Source: Ceratotherium simum simum
Taxonomy: Eukaryota > Chordata > Mammalia > Perissodactyla > Rhinocerotidae
Direction of reading: 5' to 3'
Assembly (NCBI RefSeq): GCF_000283155.1
Contig: NW_004454195.1
Location: 4,474,569-4,538,568 of the forward strand
DNA length: 64,000 nucleotides
Both the position numbers and the translations under genes were made by a program. The notes beneath the pieces are model-generated. The model searched no databases, was not told the origin of the DNA, and saw only the letters and a program-made list of their open reading frames with translations. Position 1 is the first letter of the stretch. Each line of letters begins with the position of its first letter. Shown here piece by piece: positions 1 through 10,467 of this stretch.

Positions 1-169
1 TCCCAAACACTCTAAAGCAAACTCCCACGCTACAGGAGGTATCCGGGCCGTCGCGCACCTTCACCTCCACCCTCTTTCTTTCCCCATCCCAGACTTGGGA
101 TCTTTGAGGTGAAGTTGGGGGGTAAAGGGATGGGGTAGAAGGGGGCTTGGGCACTTGGGAGCAGTGTCC

Positions 170-192
170 GGGGTGGGGTTGGGGGTGGGGGG
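170..192 (+). other. G-quadruplex-capable G-rich tract
   Basis: Four G runs of four to six bases are separated by one- or two-base T spacers, at the edge of the CpG island at 220-990. On the minus strand this is a C-rich (i-motif type) tract. Confidence 0.8.
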
Positions 193-219
193 ATGTCTGA
201 GGAAGGAGATGGGGAAGGA

Positions 220-990
220 GCAAAGAGTCCCTGCTGAGTCCGGAATGTAGCGGCTGGCGGTCCCCGTACTGGCCCGCAGACTCCTTGCCAGGTCTCTCCC
301 CCAGAGCAGAACAAAGACGCCGCGAGGAGCGCTTCTGTCCTCGCCTCCCGGCGTCCGCACCCCGCCCTGCGCTTGGCTTGCACGAGCCCACGCCGTTCTC
401 GGAAACTTTGCAACCAACTTCCCCCAGAGTTAGCGCGCGCGGGGCAGAGAAGCGAACAAATGAGAGCAAGCGCATCCCGGGACCAGAGATGCCCTCTTCC
501 CCGTCCCCTCCCGGACGATGAGCACCACTCCTTGCGCCGCCGGTCCCAGCCCGCGCAGAGGGCAACCCGCGGTGCAAGGGCGAGAGGAGCACACGGTTTC
601 CCCGGCTCTCTTAAGAGAACGAAACGCATTTCTTTACTTTGGACGCATGCAGTGCTGGGCGGTGGGTCGGAGAAAAGGGGTGGCAAATAGAGAAGCGGGC
701 GTTGGGAAGGCGGAGGGCGGCGGCTGGGTCTGCTGCGTGAGGCCGAGGACGCAGGAGCGAGCGCGAGTAGGAGCCGCGCCCGTCGAGCCGAGTCCGTGCG
801 CGCCCCGTCCCGCCCTCCGATCCCAGCGAGCAGCCGCGACGCCGCCGAGTCAGGACTAGGGGCCGGGGCCCGCCGGCCTCCCGGCGCATCGGCCTCCTCA
901 CCTGCGGGGAGCCGGGACACCTGCGCCGCCGCCTCCTGGATCCCTGGGTCTCTTGGGCAGCTACTCGCCTACTGGAAGCTCAGCACCCTC
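220..990 (-). promoter_or_regulatory. CpG island; candidate lncRNA promoter (CASC15-like position)
   Basis: This G+C- and CpG-rich block in an otherwise AT-rich desert lies about 45 kb past the SOX4 3' end. On the minus strand it holds a consensus splice donor, CCGCAG then GTGAGG, with the exon ending at 902. In human the lncRNA CASC15 starts tens of kb downstream of SOX4 on the same strand (known), which would put its first exon about here, running leftwards out of the window. No coding gene is supported: the long open frame across the block starts at GTG and is compositional. The strand is inferred only from the donor and synteny. Confidence 0.45.
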
Positions 991-1009
991 GTCTTAGGTC
1001 AAGGATCTT

Positions 1010-2868
1010 GAACGCACCACCACCTACCAAAAGAGAAAACAGCCCCCACCCACTCCTGTCTGGCACGTTTTCCGCTTTGTTTAATTATGACGACTTCCAG
1101 AATTCTCTTTTTAGCAGAAGCCTACCCTCCCCCAGACAAACCTTTACTTTCTGCTATCCTCAGGGACCTGCTTGGAAAATAATGAAAAGTCAGTACTTGG
1201 AGACAATTCTATTCTGCTGCCTCTCGAAAATACTCTAGTTATAGGGTAAATCAACTAAGAGTTGCTAACTTCTAAATAATACTCCACTTACTGTGATAGT
1301 ATCATAATCGACTCTATTAAAGCATTACCAAACCTCTGAAACCATCTCCAGCTTGTTTCTCTCTTTTCTCAAGAAATCAGGAGAAGTCAGTCCCATTTGC
1401 TAGGTGAAAAGTCAATATGGCTTTAAGAAGGCTTTCTCCCTGCTTTATGAAACACTCCTATCAGAGTTTTTTGAGGCATCTCCCTTTCCCAACCTGTTTG
1501 TGAACAGAGTGATTTCTCCCAAGAATCTTGGCCCTTAACTGGTCAGAGCTCCCCCATCTCCACTCCTGGGCCACTCTGTGTACGACCTAGCCACTGCCAC
1601 CTTTTGAAAGGATGCCATCTTTTCTCAGATGCCACCATACTTTTTAATATTAAAAAAAAAAGTTAATTGACATCTAGGCTCAAAGACGGATGTATCAGAG
1701 CAAATGGGCTTAGAAACCCAAGTATCCTCTCTGTCCTGACAATGTTGGAGCTCCACTTGGGGCTCCACCCCTCTGTCATTCCTACTGGCAGGCCAATGGC
1801 ATCTTACTGCAAGTCTCCCCCCTCTCTGCTTCTCTGTTCAAGGGCTTCCTTCAATGGAAGAACACCCTACTTTGCCAGTGCAGGGGTGCAGCTGAAAGTG
1901 CCAGGCAGTTAATGTCCCTCAGAGCAGCCCTCAAGAAATCCAGGATGGGAGTCAGTTTAAAAATACCCCAGCTTCCCCACTGGAGGTAGGACTATACTAA
2001 GTTGTATTCTACACTGTCTCCCAGAGGTCCCCAACTTTGAGCCTCAGTTGTCCACAATAGTAACTTGCTCTTTGAGGAATCCTATGTTGACTTCCTTCCT
2101 TACCTGTCTCACTCTCCTTCCAGTGCTTTCTGGTGTCACATCCCAAACAGACTACAGTATCTGCCCTCGAATCCTGGTCTCAGAGTTAGCTTCTGGGGGA
2201 ACTTAACCTAAGATACCTCTCATCTATGTGCTTTCTAAAGGAAGGAATCTGTTCCATTTGGAGAATGAAGCTCTGAGATCAGATTTTCCCTGGAAAAGGG
2301 GTTATTTCAGTAATGAAAAGTGTTTGAGTTATCTAGTTCATTTTCTTTGTAATAGTTTAAGATTAGATATTTTACTGAATAAAGTATAGAAGTAGCGATA
2401 TGTAGAATCTTATCTCGTGTGTGAAATGTTTGTACATAGATTCATAAGAAAAGAAGTTCCTTAAAAGTTTAATGCCAGCAGACAGCAATGCAACAGGAAA
2501 TTCTATTAGAATCACCTTTTTAAAAAAAATGAGTTAGAAGCAACATAGAGGGCTTTGATGGAGCCTCCTGTGAGAGTCAAGGAGGATGATAAACACATCC
2601 CAAACTATGTCTCAGTGTGACCTAGTCAGTAATATTTCCAGTGAGAGATCCTATGGTGTTTTTTAGCAAGCTTCTCACAGCATAAATTGGCCAACTATTG
2701 CAACACTTCTTATGAAATTATATATTAAATCTTATTCTCCTCTTAGCCACCATTATGAATAAGTCATCAAGTATTTGCATAATTATAAGCCCATAATGCC
2801 ATCCCTAGCTCCAGAACTTTCCTTCTTAGGTTGCTTTCACTGCTGTTTTTCTTAAGTTCTCCCTGTGG
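1010..2868. other. non-coding, mostly unrecognised sequence
   Basis: Moderate-GC to AT-rich DNA past the CpG island. No intact gene or recognisable repeat of note was seen. A stretch at about 2090-2210 faintly resembles the end of an old interspersed repeat, but I cannot name it. Confidence 0.5.
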
Positions 2869-2869
2869 T

Positions 2870-3226
2870 AGTCCTTAGTGCTGTTGACCAAGTTTTTGTT
2901 GTTCTCCCTCAGAGCACAGGGTAGGAATGCAATTCCCTACTCCCCTTGAATTGGATGGGGCCGTGTGATTTGTTCTGGCCAATGACATGTGAGCAGAAAT
3001 TATATGTGTCCCTTCCAGGTGGAAGCTTCAAGAGCCCGTGTGCTCCCTTTCTATCTGCTACTGTGCTGATAGGGCCTTGATTTAGCTTGTGTACCAGAGG
3101 GAGCCCCCTAGCCAAATCTTAGTGGCCATTTTGTGTGAGCAAAGAAATAACCCTTTCTTGTCATAAGGCGCTGAGATTTTAGGGTTGTTTGTAATCACAG
3201 TATAATTTAGTTGGTTCTCACTTGTT
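2870..3226 (+). mobile_element. MLT1-like MaLR LTR
   Basis: The order of landmarks fits an old ERVL-MaLR (MLT1) LTR. There is a CCCCTTGAAT start motif, the 'ggccgtgtgatttgttctggccaatg' type core (2958-2983), and a tail with a GGGTTGTTTGTAATCACAG-like end. It is heavily diverged and has no coding remnant. The family is recognised by pattern, not by alignment. Confidence 0.6.
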
Positions 3227-3604
3227 CAGATACTCAGTCATTTATCTTTGCAAAGTTATGCCTCTTATTTCCTTATGAGTTTTAGATCTTGGAAAGTTTA
3301 TACAGAAGCTCACATGAACTTCCCCCAGTATTTTCTAGCTGGACTTCAAGTATAATGGTACTGTGCTGGGTAAATTGTTTTCTTTATGAAAGATTAGTTT
3401 ATCTTCTTGTTAGAAAAAAAGCCTACCAACAAATTACTAAAAAGGGGATAAAATTTTGTGGAGCCTGATACCCTTCATTTTTGCATCTGCCCACAGAGAG
3501 TTAACTCTCCCTGATCTTTGTCATGGGCTTGCCAACTTTTAGGGCCTCTTTATCCAACACTGTAAGCTCAATGAGTCTGTATCATACTACCTTTGAAACT
3601 GGAT

Positions 3605-3725
3605 TTCTTTGGACAAGTCACTTCACCTTTGGTGAAGTTTTATTGGTTTTATTTACCCAATAAAACTGAGAAGTCATCACCTACTTCATGGGGTTATTAT
3701 GAGAATTAAATGAGATACTAAATTA
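3605..3725 (+). repeat. MIR SINE fragment with internal hairpins
   Basis: MIR core landmarks are present: GGACAAGTCACTTCACCT near the start and GGGGTTATTATGAGAATTAA towards the end. Two adjacent inverted repeats at 3621-3667 are not part of MIR and seem to replace its middle. Confidence 0.65.
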
Positions 3726-4095
3726 AAGTCCTTAATCCAGTGGCTACAGGAAATAATGGCTACTATTCAATTTCAAATACTTTATAGCTTGCCTAATGAT
3801 TTTCCTAGTCAAAAACATAACTAAAGAGACTTGCCTGTTCTGAAATGTTTTTCATTTTCTTAATATTCAAGCGATAATCAATATATTCCAAAAACGTTGC
3901 TAAGAATAGCTAACAGCCCATCTTTTTCCTTTCCCAAAATATATCTGGAGAATTGAAATCCTGCTTTCACAGTTCATGAAACAATTTTATTTTCTCTTCA
4001 CACACATCTTTGTCATCCCCATAGCCACTATGATTCATTTATCTCCCTTTATGAGTGCCCATCATCCTTATTTCTATTTAAATTGTTTAAAACCC
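3726..4095. other. non-coding sequence, nothing recognised
   Basis: AT-rich DNA between the MIR fragment and the ERE insertion. No gene, RNA or repeat was identified. Confidence 0.5.
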
Positions 4096-4104
4096 AGCTC
4101 TTCT

Positions 4105-4354
4105 TAGGGCCAACCCAGTGGCATAGTGGTGATTAAGTTCACACACTCCGCTTCCTTGACCCAGGGTTCGCAGGTTTGGATCCCAGGTGCGGACCTACGC
4201 GCTGCTTACCAAGCCATGCTGTGGCAGGCATCCCACATATAAAGTAGAGGAAGATGGGCACGGATGTTAGCCCAGGGCCAATCTTCCTCAGCAAAAAAGA
4301 GGAGGATTGGCCACAAATGGTAGCTCAGGATTAATCTTCCTCACAAAAAAAAAA
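4105..4354 (+). mobile_element. ERE SINE (tRNA-derived), 9-bp TSD
   Basis: A tRNA-like head (GGCATAGTGG, then a B-box-like GGTTTGGATCC) leads into the ERE body: the CATATAAAGTAGAGGAAGATG type segment and GATGTTAGC repeats. It ends in poly(A). The 9-bp duplication AGCTCTTCT at 4096-4104 and 4355-4363 flanks it. This is an older ERE subtype, judging by its decay. Confidence 0.9.
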
Positions 4355-4363
4355 AGCTCTTCT

Positions 4364-6985
4364 CGAGCACATGATAACTGACATTGGAAATTTTATCCCA
4401 ACTCACGAGTAGTCATTCACATGGCAACATTAGCAAAAGTATTCATCCTTCCTAGAGACGACTAGTTGAGCCAGCTGCAACATGACACTTGCTTTATCTT
4501 TAAAAGATGTGTTTACAAAGATGGGAAAACTTGGTGGTTATGAAATAATATCCCTAGGAAACAAATTCTTAAAAAACAATTGTCTCTATAAAATATTTTT
4601 AGCCTCCTTTATTTCCAGTTCATTAGGTGACTTCTATAAGCATTTGAAACTTGAGGCCCAGAGATAGAGGCTAACATGGCTTCCTAAGTATAATTTGTTG
4701 TTTGAAATAAAATAATCGAGAAATTGAAAGTTTCTATCATAAGGACTTGTGAGTAAGGCAAACTCCTTTTCTGAGGGATAATTTTGAAGGAAATACCTTA
4801 CCTGACAGCTAGGAACATACTAGTATAAATGTCTTGTCACTGAATTCTCACATGTGTCACATGCAGCACTTTTCCATATTAGTGCAAGAGAGATCCTGAC
4901 AAATTTCACCCTCCATCTCTCTGAGACAATCCATCAGCCTCTGCTTGCATTTCTTACTGCACTGCAACTTCTTACTTTCTTTCTTTCCATCTGAACCAAG
5001 GATCACTTCCATGTCCTTATTCCAGAATATTCTAAAACAGCATGATATCTTTTAAAAACAAATTTAAACATTTCCCTCTTTTCAGGTTTATTTTTCTCTC
5101 TCTCCAGCACCTTTGCACATTCTGCTTTTGCTCACCCAGTTCCTATCATCTAGCCATTCCTCCATTTGTGCTGTTATAATGTATGCTTCCCTGTGGAATC
5201 AGGGTTCCATCCATTATAGAGCTTTCTATGAAACCCTCTGCATTAATTAGATAGGTGGTACTTTTTAAAGTAAAATGTACGTCACAACTTCTGATTACAA
5301 CTCAAGTTCTTGGAAGATTCTGTGTATCAAGAAGTCCTTCAGGCTAAGGTGATTATGTAACAGCAATATCTTTAACTTCAGGGGAAAAAAATCTGATCCT
5401 ATTCCATGTTAAATGGCATAATTTTGGGTTTTAATTCCTGATTTTCTATTTCATAACATTTATCCCTTATATCTAACTTAGGTAAAATCTTTAACCCAAA
5501 GGCAGTACAATTTAATGGAAATGGTCTTACCTGTTTTCTTTCAATTTTGCAATATGTTTATGCTTCAAAATTCATGTAACTTTGCCACTGTTTTTTATTT
5601 CCTGTGGAGATACTTATTTGAGATGATAACAGCCTTAAACAAGAATAGAACTGATGAATATTTTGCTTTGTGGAGAAAGGTATTATTAGACTTTCTCCTC
5701 TACACTAAAAAAAAAAAATCAAGGTCATCCTAGTCAATGAAGTTTCTCGGAGAGACATTTTTATTATAGCTTTGACTCACTCATTCCAGGAAGCCTATCA
5801 CTAATAGATACAATTAAAAAGCATAAGAGATACACAAGGTGGCTTTTTTCCCAGCCACCTGCTTTCTATCCCATGCTTTCTATTTTATTGCCCTATACAT
5901 CAATAATAACGCTGATTATACTTTCTCTACCATGATTTGGAATAAGCCATCTTTTAACTTGGCGTGAGTTAGCACTTGCTTTAGGATAGTGGGCTCCAAT
6001 TACTCAGTTTCGATATTCATTTTTCATTTTAGTTTATGTTAGCTCATAAGAGATTTCCTTCAGTTTTATAGTATTTTCTTCTCTCATTTATTTAGTTTGC
6101 TTTTTATTTGCTGGTAAGCTTAGCCCTCATAAAAAGGGCTAAGGACAGATCCCTTGATCCAGAGCGCAGACAGGAACTCTGATAACAGCCTTCCCCCACT
6201 ATAAGAGGAATCATTTGGCCCCCATAACAGCCCGGATCACAATTGGCCTCATAAATGGCTGCCAGTGGCCTCCACAGAACAGACCCTTGTCTTTAAGGAA
6301 CTATGCTAGAGCCATCATCCTATTTAAACTAGGGCAAAGAGGCAACCATTTGTCTTCTCCTTCAGAGCCAGCAATTTTTCCCTGTAATAAATGGCTTCAT
6401 TCTGCAGCTGGAGTTACAGAGGTTAAATTTACAGCTAAGTACAATCCTTTACCCGTTACAGCACCTTCCAGAGGATTCTCTCCTTTATTAGCAAAAATAT
6501 CACTTTGAGTCAGCAATAAAGGTGGGGATGTGCTCATACAAAATTACTAAGTTAAGGGTGAGAGTCTGATGAGGAAAAATATAAATTATTAAACCAAAAG
6601 TATTTTTATATTTTTCCTTCTAAATTAAAATAAAGTAATAAGAGGTTGAACAATGGTTTTTGGTTTCTCCATGCCCAGTTTCTTCCCAAGAATTAATCCT
6701 TGCTCCTTTTCTCTTCTTGTTCTACACCTGCCTATCCATGCTGACCCTTTCCACTATGGCTCTGGGTGCCGATGACCCCCATCCCTGTACCTCCAGCCCA
6801 GATTGTTCTTCCTTGAACCAAACGCCTATAAATCCAACTGTTCACTGGAGGTTTTCCCCCACAAGTCCCACAGATACCTCACAATTAACATTATCTTAAA
6901 CTGATTTTACCAGATTTTTCTCAAAATCAGAAACTCTCCCCCACAACCATTCTTATTAGCAATATTACCATCTAACCAGCTGTGA
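4364..6985. other. non-coding sequence with an L2-like piece and a possible conserved element
   Basis: About 5030-5240 resembles the 3' part of an L2 LINE (CTTTGCACATTCTGCTTTTG, then CTTCCCTGTGG). About 6090-6510 is a richer, non-repetitive block with CCAAT-like, homeodomain-like and SOX-like words that may be a conserved element. The remainder is plain AT-rich DNA. Short ORFs here show no homology. Confidence 0.4.
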
Positions 6986-7465
6986 TGGTTAATTGTGTGT
7001 CAACTTCAATTGATGCCCAGATAGCTGGTAAACATAATTTCTGGAAGTCTTCGTGAGGGTGATTCTGGAAGAGATTAGCATGTGAATAGGTAGACTAAGT
7101 AAAGAAGATCGCCCTCACCAACGTGGGTGGGCATCATCCAATCAGTTGAGGGCTGCGTAGAACAAAAATGCAGAGAAAGGGAAAATTTGCTCTCTGTTGA
7201 GCTGGGACATCCATCTTCTCGTGCCCTAGACATCAGCACTACTAGTCCTCAGGACTTTGGATTCAAACTGAATTACACAACCAGGTTTCTTGGTTCTCCA
7301 GCTTGCAGTGGGCAGAGGATGGGACTTCTTAGCTGGCTCATGTGATTATGAAGGCCAAGAAGTACTATATATATGGAGAAATTCCATATATATATACATA
7401 CATATCAGGGTTCTCCAAGGATATCCTATTGGTTCTGTTTCTCTGGAGAACCCTAATACACTGAT
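6981..7465 (+). mobile_element. old LTR-like interspersed repeat
   Basis: It begins with the 'gatggttaattgtgtgtcaactt' family start at 6984 and carries GTGGGTGGGCATCATCCAATC mid-way. It ends GGTTCTGTTTCTCTGGAGAACCCT. A second copy in opposite orientation lies at 59441-59876. An AT-rich palindrome at 7366-7394 is embedded near its 3' end. I recognise the family by its common mammalian consensus but cannot give its name with confidence. Confidence 0.65.
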
Positions 7466-7664
7466 AAATGGAACAACAACAAAAAACGTGGGAGTTACCC
7501 TATGCTTTTCCTCTCTTCCTTCACTCCACATCCAGACACCTGAACGGTCACAAAGAACTGTCAATTTTATTTCCTTAACATCTCCAACATCCTTCCCCTC
7601 CTGCCCCATGCCTACTACTCAATTCAGGCCCTCATCATCTTTTTACTGAAAAACTGTGCTCATA

Positions 7665-7942
7665 TGTGTTATGGACCTAATGTGTGTGTCTCCCCAAAAT
7701 TTATACATTGAAGCCCTAACTCCCAGTGTGACCTTATTTGGAGATGGGACCTCTAAGGAAGCAATTAAGGTTGAGTGAGGTCATAAGGGTGGGGTCCTGG
7801 TCTAACAGGTTTAATGTCCTTATAAGAAGAGACAGCAGAGACCTCTCGCTCTCTTTTTCTCCACACATGCACAGAGGAAAGGCCAAGTGAGGACACAGTG
7901 GGAAGGAGGCCGTCTGCAAGCCAGGAAGAGAATCTTCACCAG
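7665..7942 (+). mobile_element. MaLR-type LTR (MST/MLT1-like)
   Basis: Typical MaLR LTR order: GTTATGGACCTAATGTGTGT, CCCCAAAATTTATACATTGAAG, TTTGGAGATGGGACCT, ATAAGAAGAGACA, then GTGAGGACACAGTGGGAAGG. The 3' end is missing and an L2 fragment follows directly. A copy in reverse orientation lies at 13298-13645. No viral coding sequence is attached. Confidence 0.75.
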
Positions 7943-7944
7943 GA

Positions 7945-8050
7945 ATGTCTTCCCTACTAGATCGTGTGCCTCATTTATCATTGCATTTCTAGTGCTTAGC
8001 ACAGTGCCTGGCACACAACAGGCACTCAGTGTTTGTTTAATTGGAAGAAT
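7945..8050 (+). mobile_element. L2 LINE 3' end fragment
   Basis: Contains the L2 tail signature: CATTGCATTTCTAGTGC, then AGCACAGTGCCTGGCACACA, then GGCACTCAGTGTTTG. Old, short, non-coding. Confidence 0.75.
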
Positions 8051-9554
8051 GACATGGGAAGGCTGGGGAAAATATCAAGACAGTATTTCGCCTCCTACTA
8101 CATCAAAAATATATGACCTTATTTCATTTCTGTTGACTTTGTTCTTGCTAGAATGATCTCATCACTCCAATCTGTCAAGACTTTTTTTTTTGGCACTTAG
8201 ATCTAATATGATGGATCCACCAATCACAAATTCTACACCTTCAACTAAACCATTGATTTAATAAAGGGATTAATATGTCCTGGTGAGAGCCTTGAGAAAG
8301 GACATTAAAAATCTTCCTCTACTTTGATATCAATTCATTATCTAATTACTTTCATATTTCACCTGCTTACTTATCCACCGAATTATACTGCCATCCAATC
8401 CATTATAACCTTTTTCTCTAAACCATATCTGCCTTAGGGGAATCTGGTCACAAGAATGTCCCACCCATTGTGTTATGCTTTAATCTGTAAGATTATTGCT
8501 TCTTCCCCCACCCCCTTCCTTACTGTTTCTGATATACACCAGTATTTAATCTGCATACACTTGGGATCTGACAAAATTTACTATAAATGTTTTAAGCATT
8601 TTAGATATACTTTGAAATTGAATTTGAGCTCAAATGGTATTATATTTCTATTATTTATACTACATGTGAAGTTGAGATTCAGAACACAGATTCTCAGTGA
8701 CCCCTTGTAGTAGGTGCCTTGGTGTTAGGCCCTTGGCCTCTGCTGAAGGATATCAAAGACCCAGAGACATGAAAGCTATTTTTGTGTCTATTGTAGCAAT
8801 GTCACCAAGGACATTTTCCCCATATCATACCATGTCGTCTTTATGGGAATCCACAGGAGAAATGTTTCTCAGGTTTTAGGTTCAGAAAAAGTGTTTCATT
8901 TATAGTTTGGCTTTAATCTTATAGGTAAATCTGGTAATTAAGCAGGTTCTCTCTTTGCTTTGTTCCTCAGAAATGTAAAGCCCAATTTGCTGGTCTTCCC
9001 TAGCACATACTCAAGGTGAGAAGGTGAATGCGTTTGTATGTGTATCCTGCTGTATTATCCCCACTATATTAATTTAGTTTTTCTACCCAACAAAGTCATT
9101 TCAAAAATTCAGTTTTATCTTTCGCATTTATGTAAAATATAGCACTTGAATCAGGGCATAAATAATTTTCTGTCTCTTTTTACAAATACGGAAATTGAAT
9201 GCCCTGATAAGGTGATAAATTTAAGTAAAGGTGCTGTAAGACTGATTAACCCTAGCTTTTCAGACTATCCTTTTGCCTCTGCTAGCTATAATGCAAATAT
9301 GACCTGGTTTAAAATTATGTTGATACAACATTTGTATTAAATTCTTTTTATATTCAAGGTATGACTCTATGATGCCAAAACATTTGGACAGGAAGTAAAA
9401 TTTTCAGTTATCTTGCTGTTGGTCATACTTATTATCACTGCTTACTTCCAGAGAAATCAAACATTCATGTGATTGGTGGCTCTTTACCCAAAAGTTTTAG
9501 TGTCCTGCTTGTAACATGAAAGTTTGAATGTCATGTATCTAAAGAATGTTAACT
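8051..9554. other. non-coding sequence, nothing recognised
   Basis: AT-rich DNA with short random ORFs only. No RNA gene or clear repeat was identified. Confidence 0.5.
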
Positions 9555-9740
9555 CAGGGCCCAGGAGACACAGGTTCTACTTCTGTTTATACCAAGACTA
9601 GAGGAGGGCCTTAACCTCTTTGCATTTCCATTATTTCAAATCTGTAAAACAAAGGTAATGCTCCTGGGTTCTGCAGATCAATCAAGCTAATAGATATAAA
9701 AGCACTGTGAAAAATATGAAGTGCTATATGATTATTAGAG
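9555..9740 (+). repeat. MIR SINE fragment
   Basis: The MIR core is recognisable as CCTTAACCTCTTTGCATTTCC, then AAATCTGTAAAACAAAGGTAATG, then AAAGCACTGTGAAAAATATG. Diverged. Confidence 0.6.
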
Positions 9741-9994
9741 AATGGCTTTGAGTCAGAAAACATGTTATTATCACCTCTACATAATAATACTTTATATAAA
9801 AGCTTCTGACTTCTCTTAAGTAGAGCAGGTCACAGGAAGCATAAATATACATCCACATGCAAGTTCACAAGTTAAAAAAAGAAGCACAGTTCCTTAGCAT
9901 TTTAGCCTTAGAAATAAGGAAGTGGGATGGTTTCCTAGAGAACCCCCAGATTCAACCAGCCAACATCTACTTTTTTGGGGAGGGGGATGTATCT

Positions 9995-10197
9995 CCATTG
10001 CGCTTTTTATTTATTTATTATTGTGATAAAATAGAGAAAACACAAAATTTACCATTTTAACCATTTTTAAATGTACAAAATTCAGTGGCATTAGATCCAG
10101 TCACATTGTTGTGCAACCATCACCGCTATCCATTTCCAGAACTTTTTTATCATCCCAACCAGAAACTCTGTACCTATTAAACAATAACTCCCCATTC
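9995..10197 (-). mobile_element. old L1 (L1M-type) 3' UTR fragment
   Basis: Contains the L1M tail word AAAATTTACCATTTTAACCA, then TACAAAATTCAGTGGCATTA, then TTGTGCAACCATCACCGCTA. That is the 3' UTR of old mammalian L1, here in reverse orientation. The SINE at 10211-10453 inserted beside it. Confidence 0.7.
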
Positions 10198-10210
10198 AAC
10201 TTCCACTTTT

Positions 10211-10453
10211 TTTTTTATGCTGAGGAAAATTCACCCTGAGCTAACATCTATTGCCAATCTTCCTCTTTTTTTGCTTGAGGAAGATTAGCCCTGAGTTAAC
10301 ATCTGTGCCAATCTTCCTCTGTTTTGTATGTGGGTCACCACCACAGCATGACTGACAAGTGGTGTAGGTCTGCGCCCAGGATCCGAACCTACGAACCCAG
10401 ACCGCCAAAGTGGAGCGTGCCGAACTTAACCATTACACCACGGGGCCAGCCCT
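10211..10453 (-). mobile_element. ERE SINE, reverse, 13-bp TSD
   Basis: An inverted ERE: poly(T), two CTAACATC-type repeats, GTGGGTCACCACCACAGCATG, a B-box complement GGATCCGAACC, and CGGGGCCAGCCC at the head. An imperfect 13-bp duplication (AAYTTCCACTTTT) lies at 10198-10210 and 10455-10467. Confidence 0.9.
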
Positions 10454-10467
10454 CAATTTCCACTTTT

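Noticed and set aside
30..920. Minus-strand open frame of 296 codons across the first CpG island
   Set aside because: It begins at GTG, not ATG, has low-complexity Pro/Arg/Ser-rich composition and no recognisable domain. GC-rich DNA with few stop codons explains it.
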